This document shows, piece after piece, positions 1-11,439 of a stretch of 64,000 nt of DNA. The stretch covers positions 12,248,539 through 12,312,538 of the forward strand of contig OY987248.1 in the NCBI GenBank assembly GCA_963920765.1, written 5' to 3'. The position numbers and the translations under genes were made by a program. The notes beneath the pieces were generated by a model that was not told where the DNA came from, searched no databases, and saw nothing but the letters and a program-made list of their open reading frames with translations. The DNA comes from Ulota crispa (taxonomy: Eukaryota; Streptophyta; Bryopsida; Orthotrichales; Orthotrichaceae). Numbering within the stretch: position 1 is the first letter of the stretch; the number at the start of each line of letters is the position of its first letter.

Positions 1-2356
1 TTGCACCTTTGTGGATTTTGCAGATTCACGTAGGCGATGATTGCAGTTTCATACATTTCCATCCCCACATTTGGTTGCATGACATTCAAATGGTGAAACC
101 CTAATCCTTTTTTGCAATTCCTTTATTCTTTGTGAAGTCTATTCATTTGAAGCCTTTGAACTTCAAAGTCTGGTTTTGGAAAACTTTTGTTGTTCATGCT
201 TCCCTAGAGTCAGGTTTAGGGTGTATTGTGCATAATTACTAAGTTTGAATGTAGAAGTGGCCCTAATCCAAAACCCTAATCACTTGCCTTCTATTGTGAG
301 CATGTAATTGTTCTGAACACAAAACCCCATCGGTATTCAATCACTTGCATGCCTTGTTTTGCAAATCAAATATGGCAAAAAAGATGGCCGCTGTGATGAC
401 ACCTCTGTGCGCGCTCTGGAGGTGGTGGCTCTGTGGGCATTGGAGTTGATTGAATCTTAGAAAGGTTGGGGAGCGCTAGACACCACACCTGAAGAGCGTG
501 TTGCAACGGTGAAGACAATTATGCAGATGGCGACCATAAACAAGCGCATCCAGAGTGAAGTGGCAAACATCGTAGAGTTTGCAATTGCTAGGTTGGCTGC
601 AGACGTCAACCCCACAATTCAACGACGTTGAACCCATGAGCATCTGCGGCACTTTAACAATAATCTCACGCTTTTCTAGATGCCTTGGGAATTGGAGATT
701 CCTATGACCCCTTGCTTGCAAACTTCTGCATTAGGTAAGCTCAACAAATTTAAGCTTCTTGAATTGCGGAGGTCGTTGACGTGCACCTGGATGACTAAGG
801 TAGAAGTTCAGGCTTTGGGAGATCATAGCATTGATGACAAACTCATTTGGGTGAAGCCCTTTATGCGTCACTAGACAAGTTTGTTTATTCTTCACAAAAT
901 TTAGGGTTTTGGAAATGAGTCTTGGATAGATGGATAGGCAGATGCATTGTAGTGTTGCAAAGTTTTTATTTTCCCAGATAACCTAAGTTTATGGACACCC
1001 TGATTTTGCAAAATTCATGTTGCCCCTTTGTTCACAGTTCCTTAGAACAATTCCATCCCTAAACTTTTTTTGTCTTTTTTTTTCATAAACCCTAAAGAAC
1101 AGACCCAGTTTTTTCATATTCCTTTTTTCTTTATTGCAAAAAGGAACTCACTTGAACCTTCCAGATGTTTCCCCATAGTTTTCAAAGTCTTAAATTATTC
1201 TCCAAAGTTTTAAAAAGTCTGAGACCTTGTTCACGTGTATTCTTCCCTTATCCTAGCACCTCATTTCTGCCAACCTAGCTTCCTCACTTTGTGTTCCCAA
1301 AAACACAAGTACCTAAAACTAAACCCTCACAAAAAAGGCAGGAACCCTCTGAAACTGAGATGGTAGTCTCTAGATTTAGCAATGATGTTTCCAAGTGCTT
1401 AAGCATGGAAAGATTGATTTCCATTTTTTGCATTATCTAACCTCGAGTTTATTGTACATGTCACTTTTTATGTGCACAGGACATGATGTACAGTTGATAG
1501 ACATTGCAACTTGTATTTGTACTTGTATCAAGGTGCAACAGCTCTCACATGTGGTAATTTCAAGTTGCATTGCCCATTGAAGAATCTAATGGAGTATGAA
1601 ATAAAAAGGCGGTTCAAACTACCATTGTATTGGAACAATTTCTTGAAGGTGAAGCAAATGTGAATGTCGAGGCTTGTGGACAACTTATGGTAGGCAATTC
1701 TTAGTAGGGTGCTTAGGATTGAATTCTATTAAGCTCAGTGATGTGAAAAGACCTTCAAAAAGCCCATGATGAAATTTAAGTTGCGTGTAGAAATAGATAA
1801 CTAATGTTAGGGCTGCACTTCTTTGTTTTTTGGAATGATTATCAATTATGTTTCTTAACACATACATGGATTCAAGTTCATTCACATTCTTTGATCTTTA
1901 CTTTTTGTACTTTTAACTTCTTCAAGGTAAGATGCATTTCTTATTGCACTCTATGTTTTGATCATGTATCTCCTCTTTGTTTTGGCTTTACCTCCTAAAT
2001 TAGGGTGCATTCTCACTAAACATGAGTTCCCTAGGTCAATTAAGGTGGTTCAATACAAACAACTAGGTCTAGAAAATTAAGCTAAACCCTTACCAGAAGC
2101 AAAAGTGCCGTACTCTTCACTTTACTTAATAATTCTATGTTTTCAATTATAAATAAAATAGCAAAGGAATTTTTTTTTAGATAAACCCTTATAAGTAATT
2201 AAAGGGTGCCCTAAAATAGGCCATTTTGTTAAATTATAATATTATAGGGGTCTTTTTATTCAACCTAAAGAAGTAAATAGCCCCCTAAAAAATACCCCCT
2301 CGCCGCACGTGGGGTACCCAACATACAAAGAGTGATCCACCCAAGTTTGTCAAACA

Positions 2357-3088
2357 TTTAACTCAAATTGAGTTAAATAATTAATATCATTCAATAATAA
2401 AATGATTCATAGCTCATTATTATATGCAAATGAACAATTTCTGGTACATAATATATTCACCAATTCCTCACTCTAGATGTGGCTTATCATTTTAACTTGA
2501 CTTGAGTTAAATTTCTTTGCATAAGATATTCCTCATCACCTTTAAAAATACATATCTCACTCACCATGACTTGTTTTCTAGAATTTTTATTTACCGCAAG
2601 ATAGAATGACAATATTTATAATTATTTAATAAATCGCAAACAATGTTTATCAATGTACTATATCCTACTGTTAGGTAGGATATGCTTCTACGCATCTCTC
2701 ATATTATATTCATTACAATCTTTGAGGTCAAACGCTTTGTTGTTAATCTCTTGGACTTTATCATATATGAGTTTTAATTTGATTCAAGTTAAATTGTGTC
2801 GCCTTAGATCAAATTGTAAAGTATTGCAATTACTTAGAACAGGATTCATTCAAAGTTTTATTTGAGTGGATGCCAATTACCTATAATCAAAATATGGACC
2901 ACATTAAATCCTTATTCAATTACTTCAATCCTTAGTTCAAGTCTACATTTTATTACTTCTTTGATAGCTTTTACAACAAATTATATATATGATAGTAAAT
3001 ATTATCAAGTGTTGTGAACTATATGAGCATCAAATGTTTTACTTGCGTAGTGGTTGAAGTTCAAATATTTAACTTGAATCAAGTTAAA
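2357..3088. repeat. Four dispersed copies of a 21-bp near-palindrome
   Basis: Copies lie at 2,357-2,377, 2,491-2,511, 2,772-2,793 and 3,068-3,088. The shared form is two arms, TTTAACTTGA and TCAAGTTAAA, around one central base, with a few substitutions per copy. Spacing is about 134, 281 and 296 bp. They could be protein-binding sites or the subterminal repeats of an undetected element. No function can be assigned. Confidence 0.6.
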
Positions 3089-3171
3089 CCTTAGCATTAA
3101 ATCTAAAGGTCTTTTGTAATAATCGACAACATTTTGATTAACTTGTTGATTATATTACCTGACAAATTGTT

Positions 3172-3627
3172 TTGTGTCTACCAAAGATTATGGTGTTCTC
3201 CGCTACAAACTCCATGGAGTATTCCTTTGACAAAGATGTGGTACAAAATGTGCCGGTTGAGTTATCTGATATTCCCAATTGCGAGGGTGTACCCCGATAT
3301 CATTGGATCACCAAAGTTGTCTCTCTACATAATGAGGTTGGAGATCCAATAGTAGTAGGAATTTGTTACAGCGTCAGCTCTAGCGCTATTGTTGGATGTA
3401 ATGGGACTTTAGATGATTCCTAGGTGGCTGTACAAATTTCAAAGGGCCTATCCATTGACCATGTGCTTGAGGGTAGATGCATGGTTGAGTGGCTCAATTT
3501 TGGCAAGAGTCTTTGTTCTCAAAGTCCCTTGAGTGGGTTTAAGGATTTTGAGTCAAATATTAATTTGCAATTTCATCAAGTGTCATGGCAGCTAAGTGGC
3601 CTCTTCATGTCTACAATGGACTTATAA
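3172..3627 (+). pseudogene. Unrecognised ORF interrupted by one stop codon
   Basis: A single frame stays open for about 150 codons and is broken once by TAG at 3,421-3,423. I do not recognise the protein family. The segment GRCMVEWLNF (near 3,470) resembles GECMVEWLKI encoded on the minus strand near 32.57 kb, and a 21-bp stretch there is identical. This suggests a dispersed repeat or transposon fragment rather than a host gene. No signal peptide or membrane segment is evident. A chance open frame is also possible. Confidence 0.25.
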
Positions 3628-4975
3628 ACTCAATCCAACGGTCCAATGTCTATGGATTTGTTTTTTTTTAAATTACCCACTACAGACTGTGCTTTAGGGC
3701 TTAGACTTAAATCAATCAAAGTTATTCAAAAAATCCTTATTGCTAAAAGCGGTCCTATACTATAAGAAGGGGGGTGTTTTGCAACTACACCCATATGACT
3801 ACCGGTTGCCAATGACTCTTGACGGTTGCATTCTATGAAAACTATGTCAATACGTCACCTATGTATGTGCGCCAGTCGTATACACCATTGACATGGCCAC
3901 ACATACGGTCTACAGGGTATGGGAATGTCTTGTTCTTGGACAGGGAATGCTTAGGGCACTTCCCCGTCATTTGTGTACTTGTAAATGCAGTCGGATGAGT
4001 ATCTTTAGTCATATGCCATAGTCATATTGTCCTCTTTGTCATTTAATTCTTCTTTTGGGCTGTCCTAAAAATTTGGGCAGCTGCACACAGAGCTAGAGTG
4101 CATTAATTGAGTTCTTGAAGAAGTGCTGCGGTTTTTGGACCCGGCTATACAGTTTAAAATAAGGCAACATCTAGGGTCTTCTTAGGCACTTCCGCAAACA
4201 TGTCACAGAAAGCAACTGCATGTAGGGGTTTAGGGTGTAATTAAAGAGCGCCATAATTAATGGAAATTTTGTACATCCTTGTCATTTCATGGAGGTAATC
4301 AAATGTATATTCCAGATGTCAGACTCTGAACATACATCTCAAGCAATAATCCCCACACTTGTCCAAGAATTTCAAGGCTACTCAATACTTTCTGGATAAT
4401 TCTCGGTTTCCGTTGTTGTAACATACTTGTTCCTTTAGGTTCCTACAAGGTTACATGAGCAACTTCTGTTGTTCCAATTCATTTGTTTAGGATTATGAAA
4501 GCTAGAATCCCTAAATCCGGTGTCCTTCAAATGCAAAGCACATTCACGGCAGAGTTTACTATACTCAAAAGCACAACTACATCAGAGAGCATGTTGGATT
4601 TGTTCCATAAAGTCCCACATGCTTCTCTGTGGATATAGACATATGTTTAGTGTTGGACAATACAAATCAGGCCCCTCAATACAACAGTCACTAACACCTA
4701 CAATGCAATATGACATCTCCAATACTACAATTCAGAGGTTTAGATAAGGGAGTGGGGATTTACGGTGGGGGTGAAGAGGGGGGGTCCATGGAGGTTTCCA
4801 TTCATTGTTTGTCTGACTCCAAGTAATCCAATTCATCTATTTGTGCGTCCTTTGATATATACACATGTATAGCTCTTGCAACCACGTTGGCCCCCACTTC
4901 CACAATGCCTCATACATTTTCTATTCCTGACAGCATGTCATTGTCTAAGCTTGTTGCTTCCAAGCCGTGGGAATC

Positions 4976-5686
4976 TCATGTTCTTCCTAGAGATAAGCAT
5001 TTCACCTCAAGCATGTCTTGGTTCGTGGAAAAATTACGCGCCCCCCTTGGTTTTTTACATAGTACAATTTTCCACCCTGGTTTGCTCAAGTCATCAAAAA
5101 AAAACACCTGCTCAACGTGCATGGGGAAAACAAAGGATTGTGCCAAGCGTGGGATCAAACGCTCAAAATTCACACTAGTAAATCCGTACGCATCTCGCGC
5201 CATGGTGGCGCTGCTGCCCCTTGTATTCGCCACCACCCAATTGCAATGGAGCACGACTATCTCAAATTGGCCATAGTGAATTGACAAAATGTCCTGCACC
5301 CAGCCCACGTACTCCACATCAGCTTCTCTTGGGTTGGGATCCCTTGATCCACTTTGACACAATTGCCAAAAGGTGGTTGCCACTCTGGAGTCCATTGTTG
5401 TAAGTTGTCTTTCATAATCCCGTGCACAGATGTGGTTGCCGAATGCTATCATACTTTGGTAGAATTTGGATTGATCTGATGGAGGTAGGATTAACCTATG
5501 GATATCTTCTTCAACTTTAGTACTCCCTATTTCCGAAGCGGTGACAAATGCCTTTGAGAACCACAAGTGGAACTTCTCCTCTCGCATCTCTACTAGATAT
5601 GGGATTTGGCTCTTCCTCCTTGAATGCCTAAAGTCCAGCCGTTGTTGTTTCCGTAATGCCATCTCCTCCTTGTGTTTTCTATACAC
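4976..5686 (-). pseudogene. DUF4216 portion of CACTA TNP2-type transposase
   Basis: This 236-codon open stretch matches the pattern of DUF4216, a domain found C-terminal to the transposase core in plant CACTA proteins. Recognisable parts include VEYVGWVQDILSIHYG, then a hydrophobic strand with HCNW in place of the usual KCDW, then YGFTSVNFERL, then EQVFFFDDLSKPGW and a basic KKPRG. The order on the minus strand is Transposase_21, DUF4218, DUF4216, as in intact family members. This is therefore most likely the 3' end of the TNP2 gene, not a separate gene. The segment itself has no stops, but it is separated from the DUF4218 part by about 500 bp that may be intron or decayed sequence. Confidence 0.8.
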
Positions 5687-6195
5687 AGCGGTTTAGGGTT
5701 AAGTCTCCCACTTCAGAATTCCTTTGAACAATTCCAATACAATATACAATTGCTTAAAGCAAATAATGAGAACAACATCCAATGGAATAATACATTTCAA
5801 TAATGACCACTAACTTTTGTCACAGTAAGCATCCTACACAACTCCGCACAGTCACTTCACAATTTGCACATGACTTCACAAGGTCATTGAACAAGCTCCA
5901 GACAATTTGAAAAATGTGCGAGGTCATTCGCAAAACTCTGCATAACTCTACATAAGCGTGGTCATAGCCTCATAGGCTATACGTATTCACAATAGTCTAT
6001 TTGAAGTCCAAGATCTTACCTTTGTCAAGTTTCCAAAGGCTCCGCATTATTCAAGATAAACTTGTAGATCCAGTCCCGAAACTCAAGGAACAAGCGCTCT
6101 ATTTCACCTTTACCCTCCACTCTCTCATTGTACAAGGAGGAATCCTCTTTGTCATCCCATTCTTGTCAGGTGGTGATGTTGAATTCTTGCATGTA

Positions 6196-6908
6196 CTAGG
6201 TGCAAAAGCCCAGTGCTTTGACAATAGCAAAGCCCTCGACCATACCACCCTCTGGTCGAGCGCAGTTCCAAACGTACCCTTTTAAAGTTTTTAGGTACCT
6301 CTCAATGGGGTACATCCATCGGATGTGCACTAGACCACAGATTTCCACGTCCTCCACTACGTGCACAAGTAAATGGCTCATAATGTCAAAAAATGAAGGT
6401 GGGAATTCCGTCTCCAACATGCACAAGGCTGTAGCAACATTTGTCCGCAAATCTATTACATCATTAGCGGCAATAGTCCTTGCACAAATCCTTCTAAACA
6501 CCCGCGACAACAATATCAACGCAATGTGCACTTCTTTCCTCATGATGGTCCTCACGCAAAGTGGTATCACTTGTTGCATCAAGACGTGGTAGTCATGGGA
6601 CTTTAAGCCCTTTAAGCTTTTGTTCACGTGTATGCACTTTTTCAATAGGCCTACGTATTGTGTAGGGATCTTCAATGATCTGACTTGTTCTACAAAGGCT
6701 TTGCCCTCTTCCTTACTAAGAACATAGGACGCTCAAAGAAGCATTGCGCTCCCAGCTGTCCTTCTAGATACGGGCCAAAAATATTTTTGTACTCCAGCTT
6801 CTTTCATGTCTAGTTGCACTCCAATAGTGTCTTTCTCATCAAAAATTGTCTTCATAATATTCTCGGAGATGTTTTTCTCACAGTGCATGACATCCAAAGT
6901 GTGTCTGA
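6196..6908 (-). pseudogene. DUF4218 portion of TNP2-type CACTA transposase
   Basis: The minus strand reads HTLDVMHCEKN (from about 6,905), then an acidic linker, then SKEEGKAFVEQVRSLKIPT, then the DUF4218 signature GLKSHDYHVLMQQVIPL and FPPSFFDIMSHLLVHVVED, and ends with VHIRWMYPIERYLKTLKGYV and RPEGGMVEGF. These match the DUF4218 block that follows the transposase core in En/Spm proteins. An in-frame TGA interrupts the segment near 6,730, just before SKEEGKAF, so this copy is broken. The continuous piece from 6,675 to 6,196 is otherwise open. The upstream part continues at 7,250-7,559. Confidence 0.85.
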
Positions 6909-7249
6909 TGAGAAGATCCTACACATCATGCCAAAAATGTCAGATAAATTGAATCAAGGCAGCTTACGGGTAATTGCATGATTGCCCGTAGTGACATTAC
7001 TTACGAAGGTCACAAAGCATAAGCACCCAAGGTGTTGCTCTCATGTGAGGCAACCTTAAACTCTAGCCAGCTACAAGACTCTGAAATACATGCTTTGATT
7101 TCCGGTTTATTTTGGCTGGAGACAAGATATAATTTGATAGTTCATGCAATGCTAGACATGGGTGCTTACCCATATCTCGCAACACTCACCTCAAATCAAT
7201 CATTGTTTTTTTTTGGTTCTGATCCTTCATGCTTAAAGAAACAAACCTA

Positions 7250-7559
7250 CTAGAATGAGCAATGATGAAATGTTTTTTGTGATCTCACCTTCCAATACGG
7301 CAGGTTGTACAAACTAGTCCTCATTTTCACTCTGTGCACGAGTATTGGATCTGTTCCTTGCCAACCGTTAGCCAAGCCTGGGAGACTATACCACTTTTGA
7401 CAATTACATGCGTAGCAAAGGTGCTTTTCTCCAGTCATCCTACTCGGAGGGGGTCTAAAATGTGCTTTGCCATCAAAGTTGGCCTTTTGACTTCTCTACT
7501 GATGGGTGAGGGGCAAGTGCCGTCTATGTCCAAGGTAAACATTCTTCTTCAAGGCCTTT
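7250..7559 (-). pseudogene. TNP2 transposase, middle segment directly abutting a nested insertion
   Basis: Reading the minus strand from 7,559 gives NVYLGHRRHLPLTHQ, then an in-frame TAG, then a segment ending MTGEKHLCYACN, then NLPYWK near 7,285. In CACTA TNP2 proteins a YLGHRRFL-like motif and a LPYWK motif precede the LDVMH motif seen at 6.9 kb, so order and spacing fit. The segment stops at the left edge of the nested CACTA element at 7,560; the upstream exon resumes at 10,776. A plausible splice donor (AAT/GTAAGT) at about 10,790 suggests the younger element landed in an intron. Function is lost because of internal stops. Confidence 0.75.
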
Positions 7560-7714
7560 CACTAGTAGAAAAATCCTTCCAAAACAACAAAAAACCAACA
7601 GTTTCTTGTTGATTTGGGCACTTGCCCACGCTAATTGACTAATTTAATAGAATTCTATAAAAAACTAAATACGTTCTGTTGATTTGGACACCATTATCTA
7701 AATCAATAGAAATT

Positions 7715-8510
7715 TTGGAATCTTTTGAGGATCATTTGGGAATTTTTTGTGAATCTTTAAGAATCTTCAAGAATCTTTTGGGAATCATTGAGAATCTTTT
7801 CAAGATTTTTAAGAATATTTAAGAATCTTTTTGAGATTTGAGAATCTTTGAGAATCTTTTAGAAATCTTTGAGAATCTTTTGGAATCTTTGGGAATCTTT
7901 CTAAGTTTTTTTAGAATCTTTGAGAATGTTTGAGAATAATTGAGAATCTTTGAGAATCTTTGAGAATCTTTTTAGAATCTTTGAGAATCTTTGGGAATCT
8001 TTTGGAATCTTTGGGAATCTTTTCAAGTATTTTTGGAATCTTTGAGAATGTTTGAGAACAATTGAGAATCTTTGAGAATCTTTGAAAATCTTTTTGGAAT
8101 CTTTGAGAATCTTTTGGAATCTTTGGAAATCTTTTCAAGTATTTTTGAAATCTTTGAGAATGTTTGAAAACAATTGAGAATCTTTGAAAATCTTTAAGAA
8201 TCTTTTAGGAAGATTTGAGAATTCTTGAGAATCTTTGAAAATAGTTTGGAATATTTGAGAATCTTTGGAAATGTTCTAGGAATTTTGAATTTTTTTGAGA
8301 ATTTTTGAAAATCTTTATGAATAATCTTGGAATCTTCCTGGAAGCTTTGAAAAGCTTTGAGAATCTTTAAGAATCTTTAGAAATCTTTGGAAATCTTTTG
8401 AGAATCTTTTTTGAAATTCAAAAAATCTTTGAAAATCTCTAAGAATTTTTAAGAACCTTTTTGGAATCTTTGAGAATCTTTTTAAAATCTTTATGAAATT
8501 TGTTAAAGTA
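7715..8510. repeat. Degenerate GAATCTTT-type tandem array
   Basis: The octamer GAATCTTT and variants such as GAGAATCTTT and GGAATCTTT recur almost without interruption for about 800 bp. Higher-order similarity exists: the stretch around 7,920-8,030 is repeated at about 8,040-8,150, each containing a TTTCAAGTATTTTTG-like core. Frames across it give low-complexity Phe/Lys/Ile/Ser-rich peptides that are artefacts. The array lies inside the nested CACTA element and was probably carried or expanded with it. Confidence 0.9.
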
Positions 8511-9357
8511 CTTCAAAATACTTATAAAAATAGAATCTCTTAGATTGAATTAGAGTCATTTAGGAATCTTTTTGTAATTCATCAAAATATTTTAAAATAT
8601 TTTTACCAAAAAAACTATCACAATAGTTTAGGTTTGTTTTTGAAATCTTTCTAAAATATTTTTGAACCTCATTAAAATGCTTTGAAGTTTTAAAAAATAA
8701 AAGAAGTTTTCAAACAAAAAAAATCTTTTAGAAGTTTGAATGTACATTGACTGGTTTTATTTTCTTTACTTTTCACAATTTGGTAAGATTTAAATTTAGC
8801 AGCCTTTAAAGTCAAGTAAAAACATGACCATAATAACAAAAAAATTAATAGTTTTCTGTTGATCTGGACACTTTTGGACACAACTTCCCTAATTCAACAA
8901 AATTTTATATAAAAATTACAATATTTTGTTGTTTTAAATACCAAAATTTCTTTACAAACAAATATAAAAGATGCTCCTCAATTCTTTGAAGAAATCATAT
9001 ATGTCCCTTAAGGATTTAAAGTACCAAAAATATCTATGTATTATATGATAACCAAGGGTATAGTTTAATGCAAATTCTTACAAGAAACCAAAGGTGATTT
9101 TTACATTTCAAATAACACAATGATATATTTAACATTTCAAATTAGAAGAGTTTTTTTATTAATTTTCCAAAATAATAGGAGTATAATTGATATTTCTACA
9201 AAAAATGAAGACTATTTTTTATGTTTCACATATTTTTGGCGTAAACTTGATATTTTGAAAGACTTAAAGGGTATTTTTAATATTTTTCCTTCTATTACTA
9301 ACCAAATGAATGAATAAAAAACAATCTTATAAAATATTTTTATAAGCTTTAAAAGAT

Positions 9358-9768
9358 GGGAATTGACATGTGTACCACATCCTTCCAATTACTATATCAC
9401 ACCACAGAGTAAATTTTAGATTTCTACCATCAAAAAGCTGAATTTGAAAATTTTGAATTCAGATTTGGACTTAGAGATCATGGTATTGTCTAGAACCATA
9501 AAAAAAGTTGCAATTCAACAACACCCAATGAAAAAGTTTTGTTAGGGAGAAAATTGTTAATTTTACTTTCATTTGTAAAAAAAAATAAGCTTTTCATTGG
9601 GTGTTGTTGAATTGCAACCTTTTTTATGGTCCTAGACAATATTATGATCTCTAAGTCCAAATTTGAATTCAAAATTCTCAAACTTAAATTTTTAATGGTA
9701 GAAATCTAAAATTTACCTCGAGGGTGTGGTACAATAGTTCAAAGGGTGTGGTTCACATATTAATGCCC
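9358..9768. mobile_element. Mutator-like fold-back MITE, copy 1
   Basis: Two arms of roughly 180 bp are inverted copies of each other around a short AT-rich centre near 9,550-9,590. Outer ends read GGGAATTGACATGTG and, from the other strand, GGGCATTAATATGTG. The flanking 9-mers TTAAAAGAT (9,349-9,357) and TTACAAAAT (9,769-9,777) agree at 7 of 9 positions, consistent with an eroded Mutator-type 9-bp duplication. A second copy of nearly the same length lies at 36,173-36,582, with the same arm sequence (for example TAGATTTCTACCATCAAAA). It has no coding capacity. Confidence 0.8.
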
Positions 9769-10362
9769 TTACAAAATATCCAAAATTATTCAAAAGTCTA
9801 TAGAATTTTGATTTCATAATTGCAAGGATTTAATTTTGTAACTTTTCACGACTTCATGTTATTTGAAGCTATCAAACTATGGAGGCTATTTTAACAAAAT
9901 AAGGTTCTTTTTACAAAAAAACTAGCACTAAATAATAATTATTAATGAATCCAACCTTTGCCTGCAACAATCCTAATGAGATTTGTGAATTCCAAAAAAA
10001 ATTTATAAACAAAATATAAAGGATGGAAATAAACAATTTATTTAAAATTTCTAAACACCTTCTCTGATTTTAGCTCATAACTTTTGATAAAAAGATTGAA
10101 ATCCAAAAAAAATTGTTGGAGGTGAAAGTAAAATACATTTACCAACTTTTCTTAGTTCTAAGTTTTTTGAGAAAAAGTCCTTTAATGGGCGGAAATAGCC
10201 TCCAAAGTCTACTAGATTACTAAAGACAAGAACATTTAATGTACAAATAGAATCAAGATACCAATGTGTGCATGTGTATTTGCACATTCTCTAGTGATCT
10301 TTGAGAATGTGATAAAGTTGTGGAGTGTGAGGATAGAGGTAGAGGATTCAAACCCCACGACT

Positions 10363-10527
10363 AGCAACTGCCCGAGGGTTAGAGCAGCTGCCCGGCTGCT
10401 AGAGCAGCTGCCCGGGGTTTGGGTAGCTGCTGGGCTGCTGGGGCAGCTGCTTGGAGCTTAGACAGTTGTCCGGCTGCTGCTCAAGGTTTGGGCAATTGCC
10501 CGGCGGCTGGGGCAGCTGCCCGTCCCC
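10363..10527. repeat. GC-rich minisatellite with GCAGCTGCCCGG units
   Basis: Within otherwise AT-rich DNA, about 165 bp consists of imperfect units of roughly 20-25 bp built around GCAGCTGCCCGG followed by a CTG- or TTTGGG-containing spacer. Seven or so units can be counted, with drift between them. The unit contains CAGCTG, an E-box-like palindrome. It sits in the right part of the nested CACTA element. It may be a subterminal repeat block or an acquired minisatellite. Confidence 0.8.
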
Positions 10528-10775
10528 TAAAAAGTTCACATTTTTGTAAAATAAAAACAAATTCTATGAAAAAAAAAATTTAAAATGGAAAAGAAATAGA
10601 ATTGAACAACATAAAATACATAATAGAAATCAACAAAAAATTAATAGAAAACTGCAAATAATCAACAGAAAATCAACAGAAAAGTACCTAAATCAACTTG
10701 ACCAAATTCATAGAAAAAATCAACAGTTTTGGTTGAAATTTTGTTGATTTTGTACTGAATTTTCTACTAGTGTTT

Positions 10776-11400
10776 GATTGGCGAGTACTTACATTGGATC
10801 CACATACTAGGCACGCCCTGTACCCCTTTGTCACTTGCCCAGAAATCAGTCCATAAGCTGGAAAGTCATTCACAATCCATAGTTGCATTCCGCATAGAGT
10901 GAAAGTTTGGTCTTCTCCGCTCCGGCTTGCATCGTCCAAGCAAGCAACACCTTCCCACAGCATTTGCAGCTCTTCAATGAGTGGTGCCATGTAGACATCT
11001 CATTCCTATCAGCCATGTTTTCCTTCCTAGGAATGATAAGTGTGAGCATCATAAAAAAGTTTTTGGTTACCAACTATGGAGGGAGATTATACTTTAGTAT
11101 CACCACGTGCCAGGTAGAATGGCTCAAGCTTTGGTTCCAAAATGGATTTACACCATCAAGTACAAGCCCCAACTTGACATTCCTACATTCCTTTCCAAAC
11201 TCAAGCCACTTGTTAGAAACATGTGTCTAAGCTTTAGAATTGACAACAAACCTCATCACGTTGTTGTCGCTTCTTCCTTTGACATGCCACCTTATAAGCT
11301 CAGCTAGTCTTTTGCAAGTATACATTCTTCTCAAGCATGGAATCAATGGGAAATGCCTCAAGATTTTGACAGGTACGGTGTTGTGATGTAAATCACGGCA
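10776..11400 (-). pseudogene. TNP2 transposase core (Transposase_21) with frameshifts
   Basis: On the minus strand from about 11,400 the translation gives VPVKILRHFPLIPCLRRMY, then ELIRWHVKGRSD, then, in another frame, MLTLIIPRKENMADRNEM, and finally PLIEELQMLWEGV, FTLCGMQLWIVNDFPAYG and SGQVTKGYRACLVCGS. These are the successive conserved blocks of the Transposase_21/TNP2 core. The frame changes between the second and fourth blocks and stops occur around 11,100-11,230, so this copy cannot encode a full core. A likely splice donor follows the CLVCGS block, just outside the nested CACTA insertion. Confidence 0.85.
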
Positions 11401-11439
11401 TATGATAAAAATAAGGAAAGTAATTAGATTATAATATGT

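Larger units (their letters stand above)
1..3757. other. AT-rich intergenic DNA left of the giant CACTA element
   Basis: No reading frame here has recognisable domain content apart from the weak ORF at 3,172-3,627. The sequence is AT-rich with many short stops in all frames. A cluster of near-palindromes lies at 2,357-3,088. A sequence at about 1,610 resembles the terminus of the PIF/Harbinger-like element at 48 kb (GGCGGTTCAAACTAC), so an old terminus of that family may be present, but no partner end was found. Confidence 0.6.
7560..10772. mobile_element. Non-autonomous CACTA element nested in the TNP2 gene
   Basis: The left end is CACTAGTAGAAAAATCC and the right end, read on the minus strand, is CACTAGTAGAAAATTCAG, giving a 13-14 bp terminal inverted repeat of typical CACTA form. 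TTT duplications flank it (7,557-7,559 and 10,773-10,775). Short repeats related to TTTTCTGTTGAT occur near both ends, as at 7,675 and 10,660-10,760, resembling transposase-binding subterminal repeats. The 3,213-bp interior has no transposase-like frame. It holds a GAATCTTT-type array, a fold-back MITE and a GC-rich minisatellite. It interrupts a related but different CACTA transposase gene, so it is younger than the host element. Confidence 0.9.

Noticed and set aside
3676..3700. CACTACAGACTGTG as the left end of the giant CACTA
   Set aside because: It does not match the right terminus and has no matching 3-bp flank, whereas the site at 3,758 has both.
7911..8138. Minus-strand ORF with repeated FPKIPKDSQRF-like peptides
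   Set aside because: It is the translation of the GAATCTTT array; there is no start context or non-repetitive part.
7715..8510. CRISPR-like array
   Set aside because: There are no unique spacers of constant length and the repeats are short and degenerate; the context is a plant transposon.
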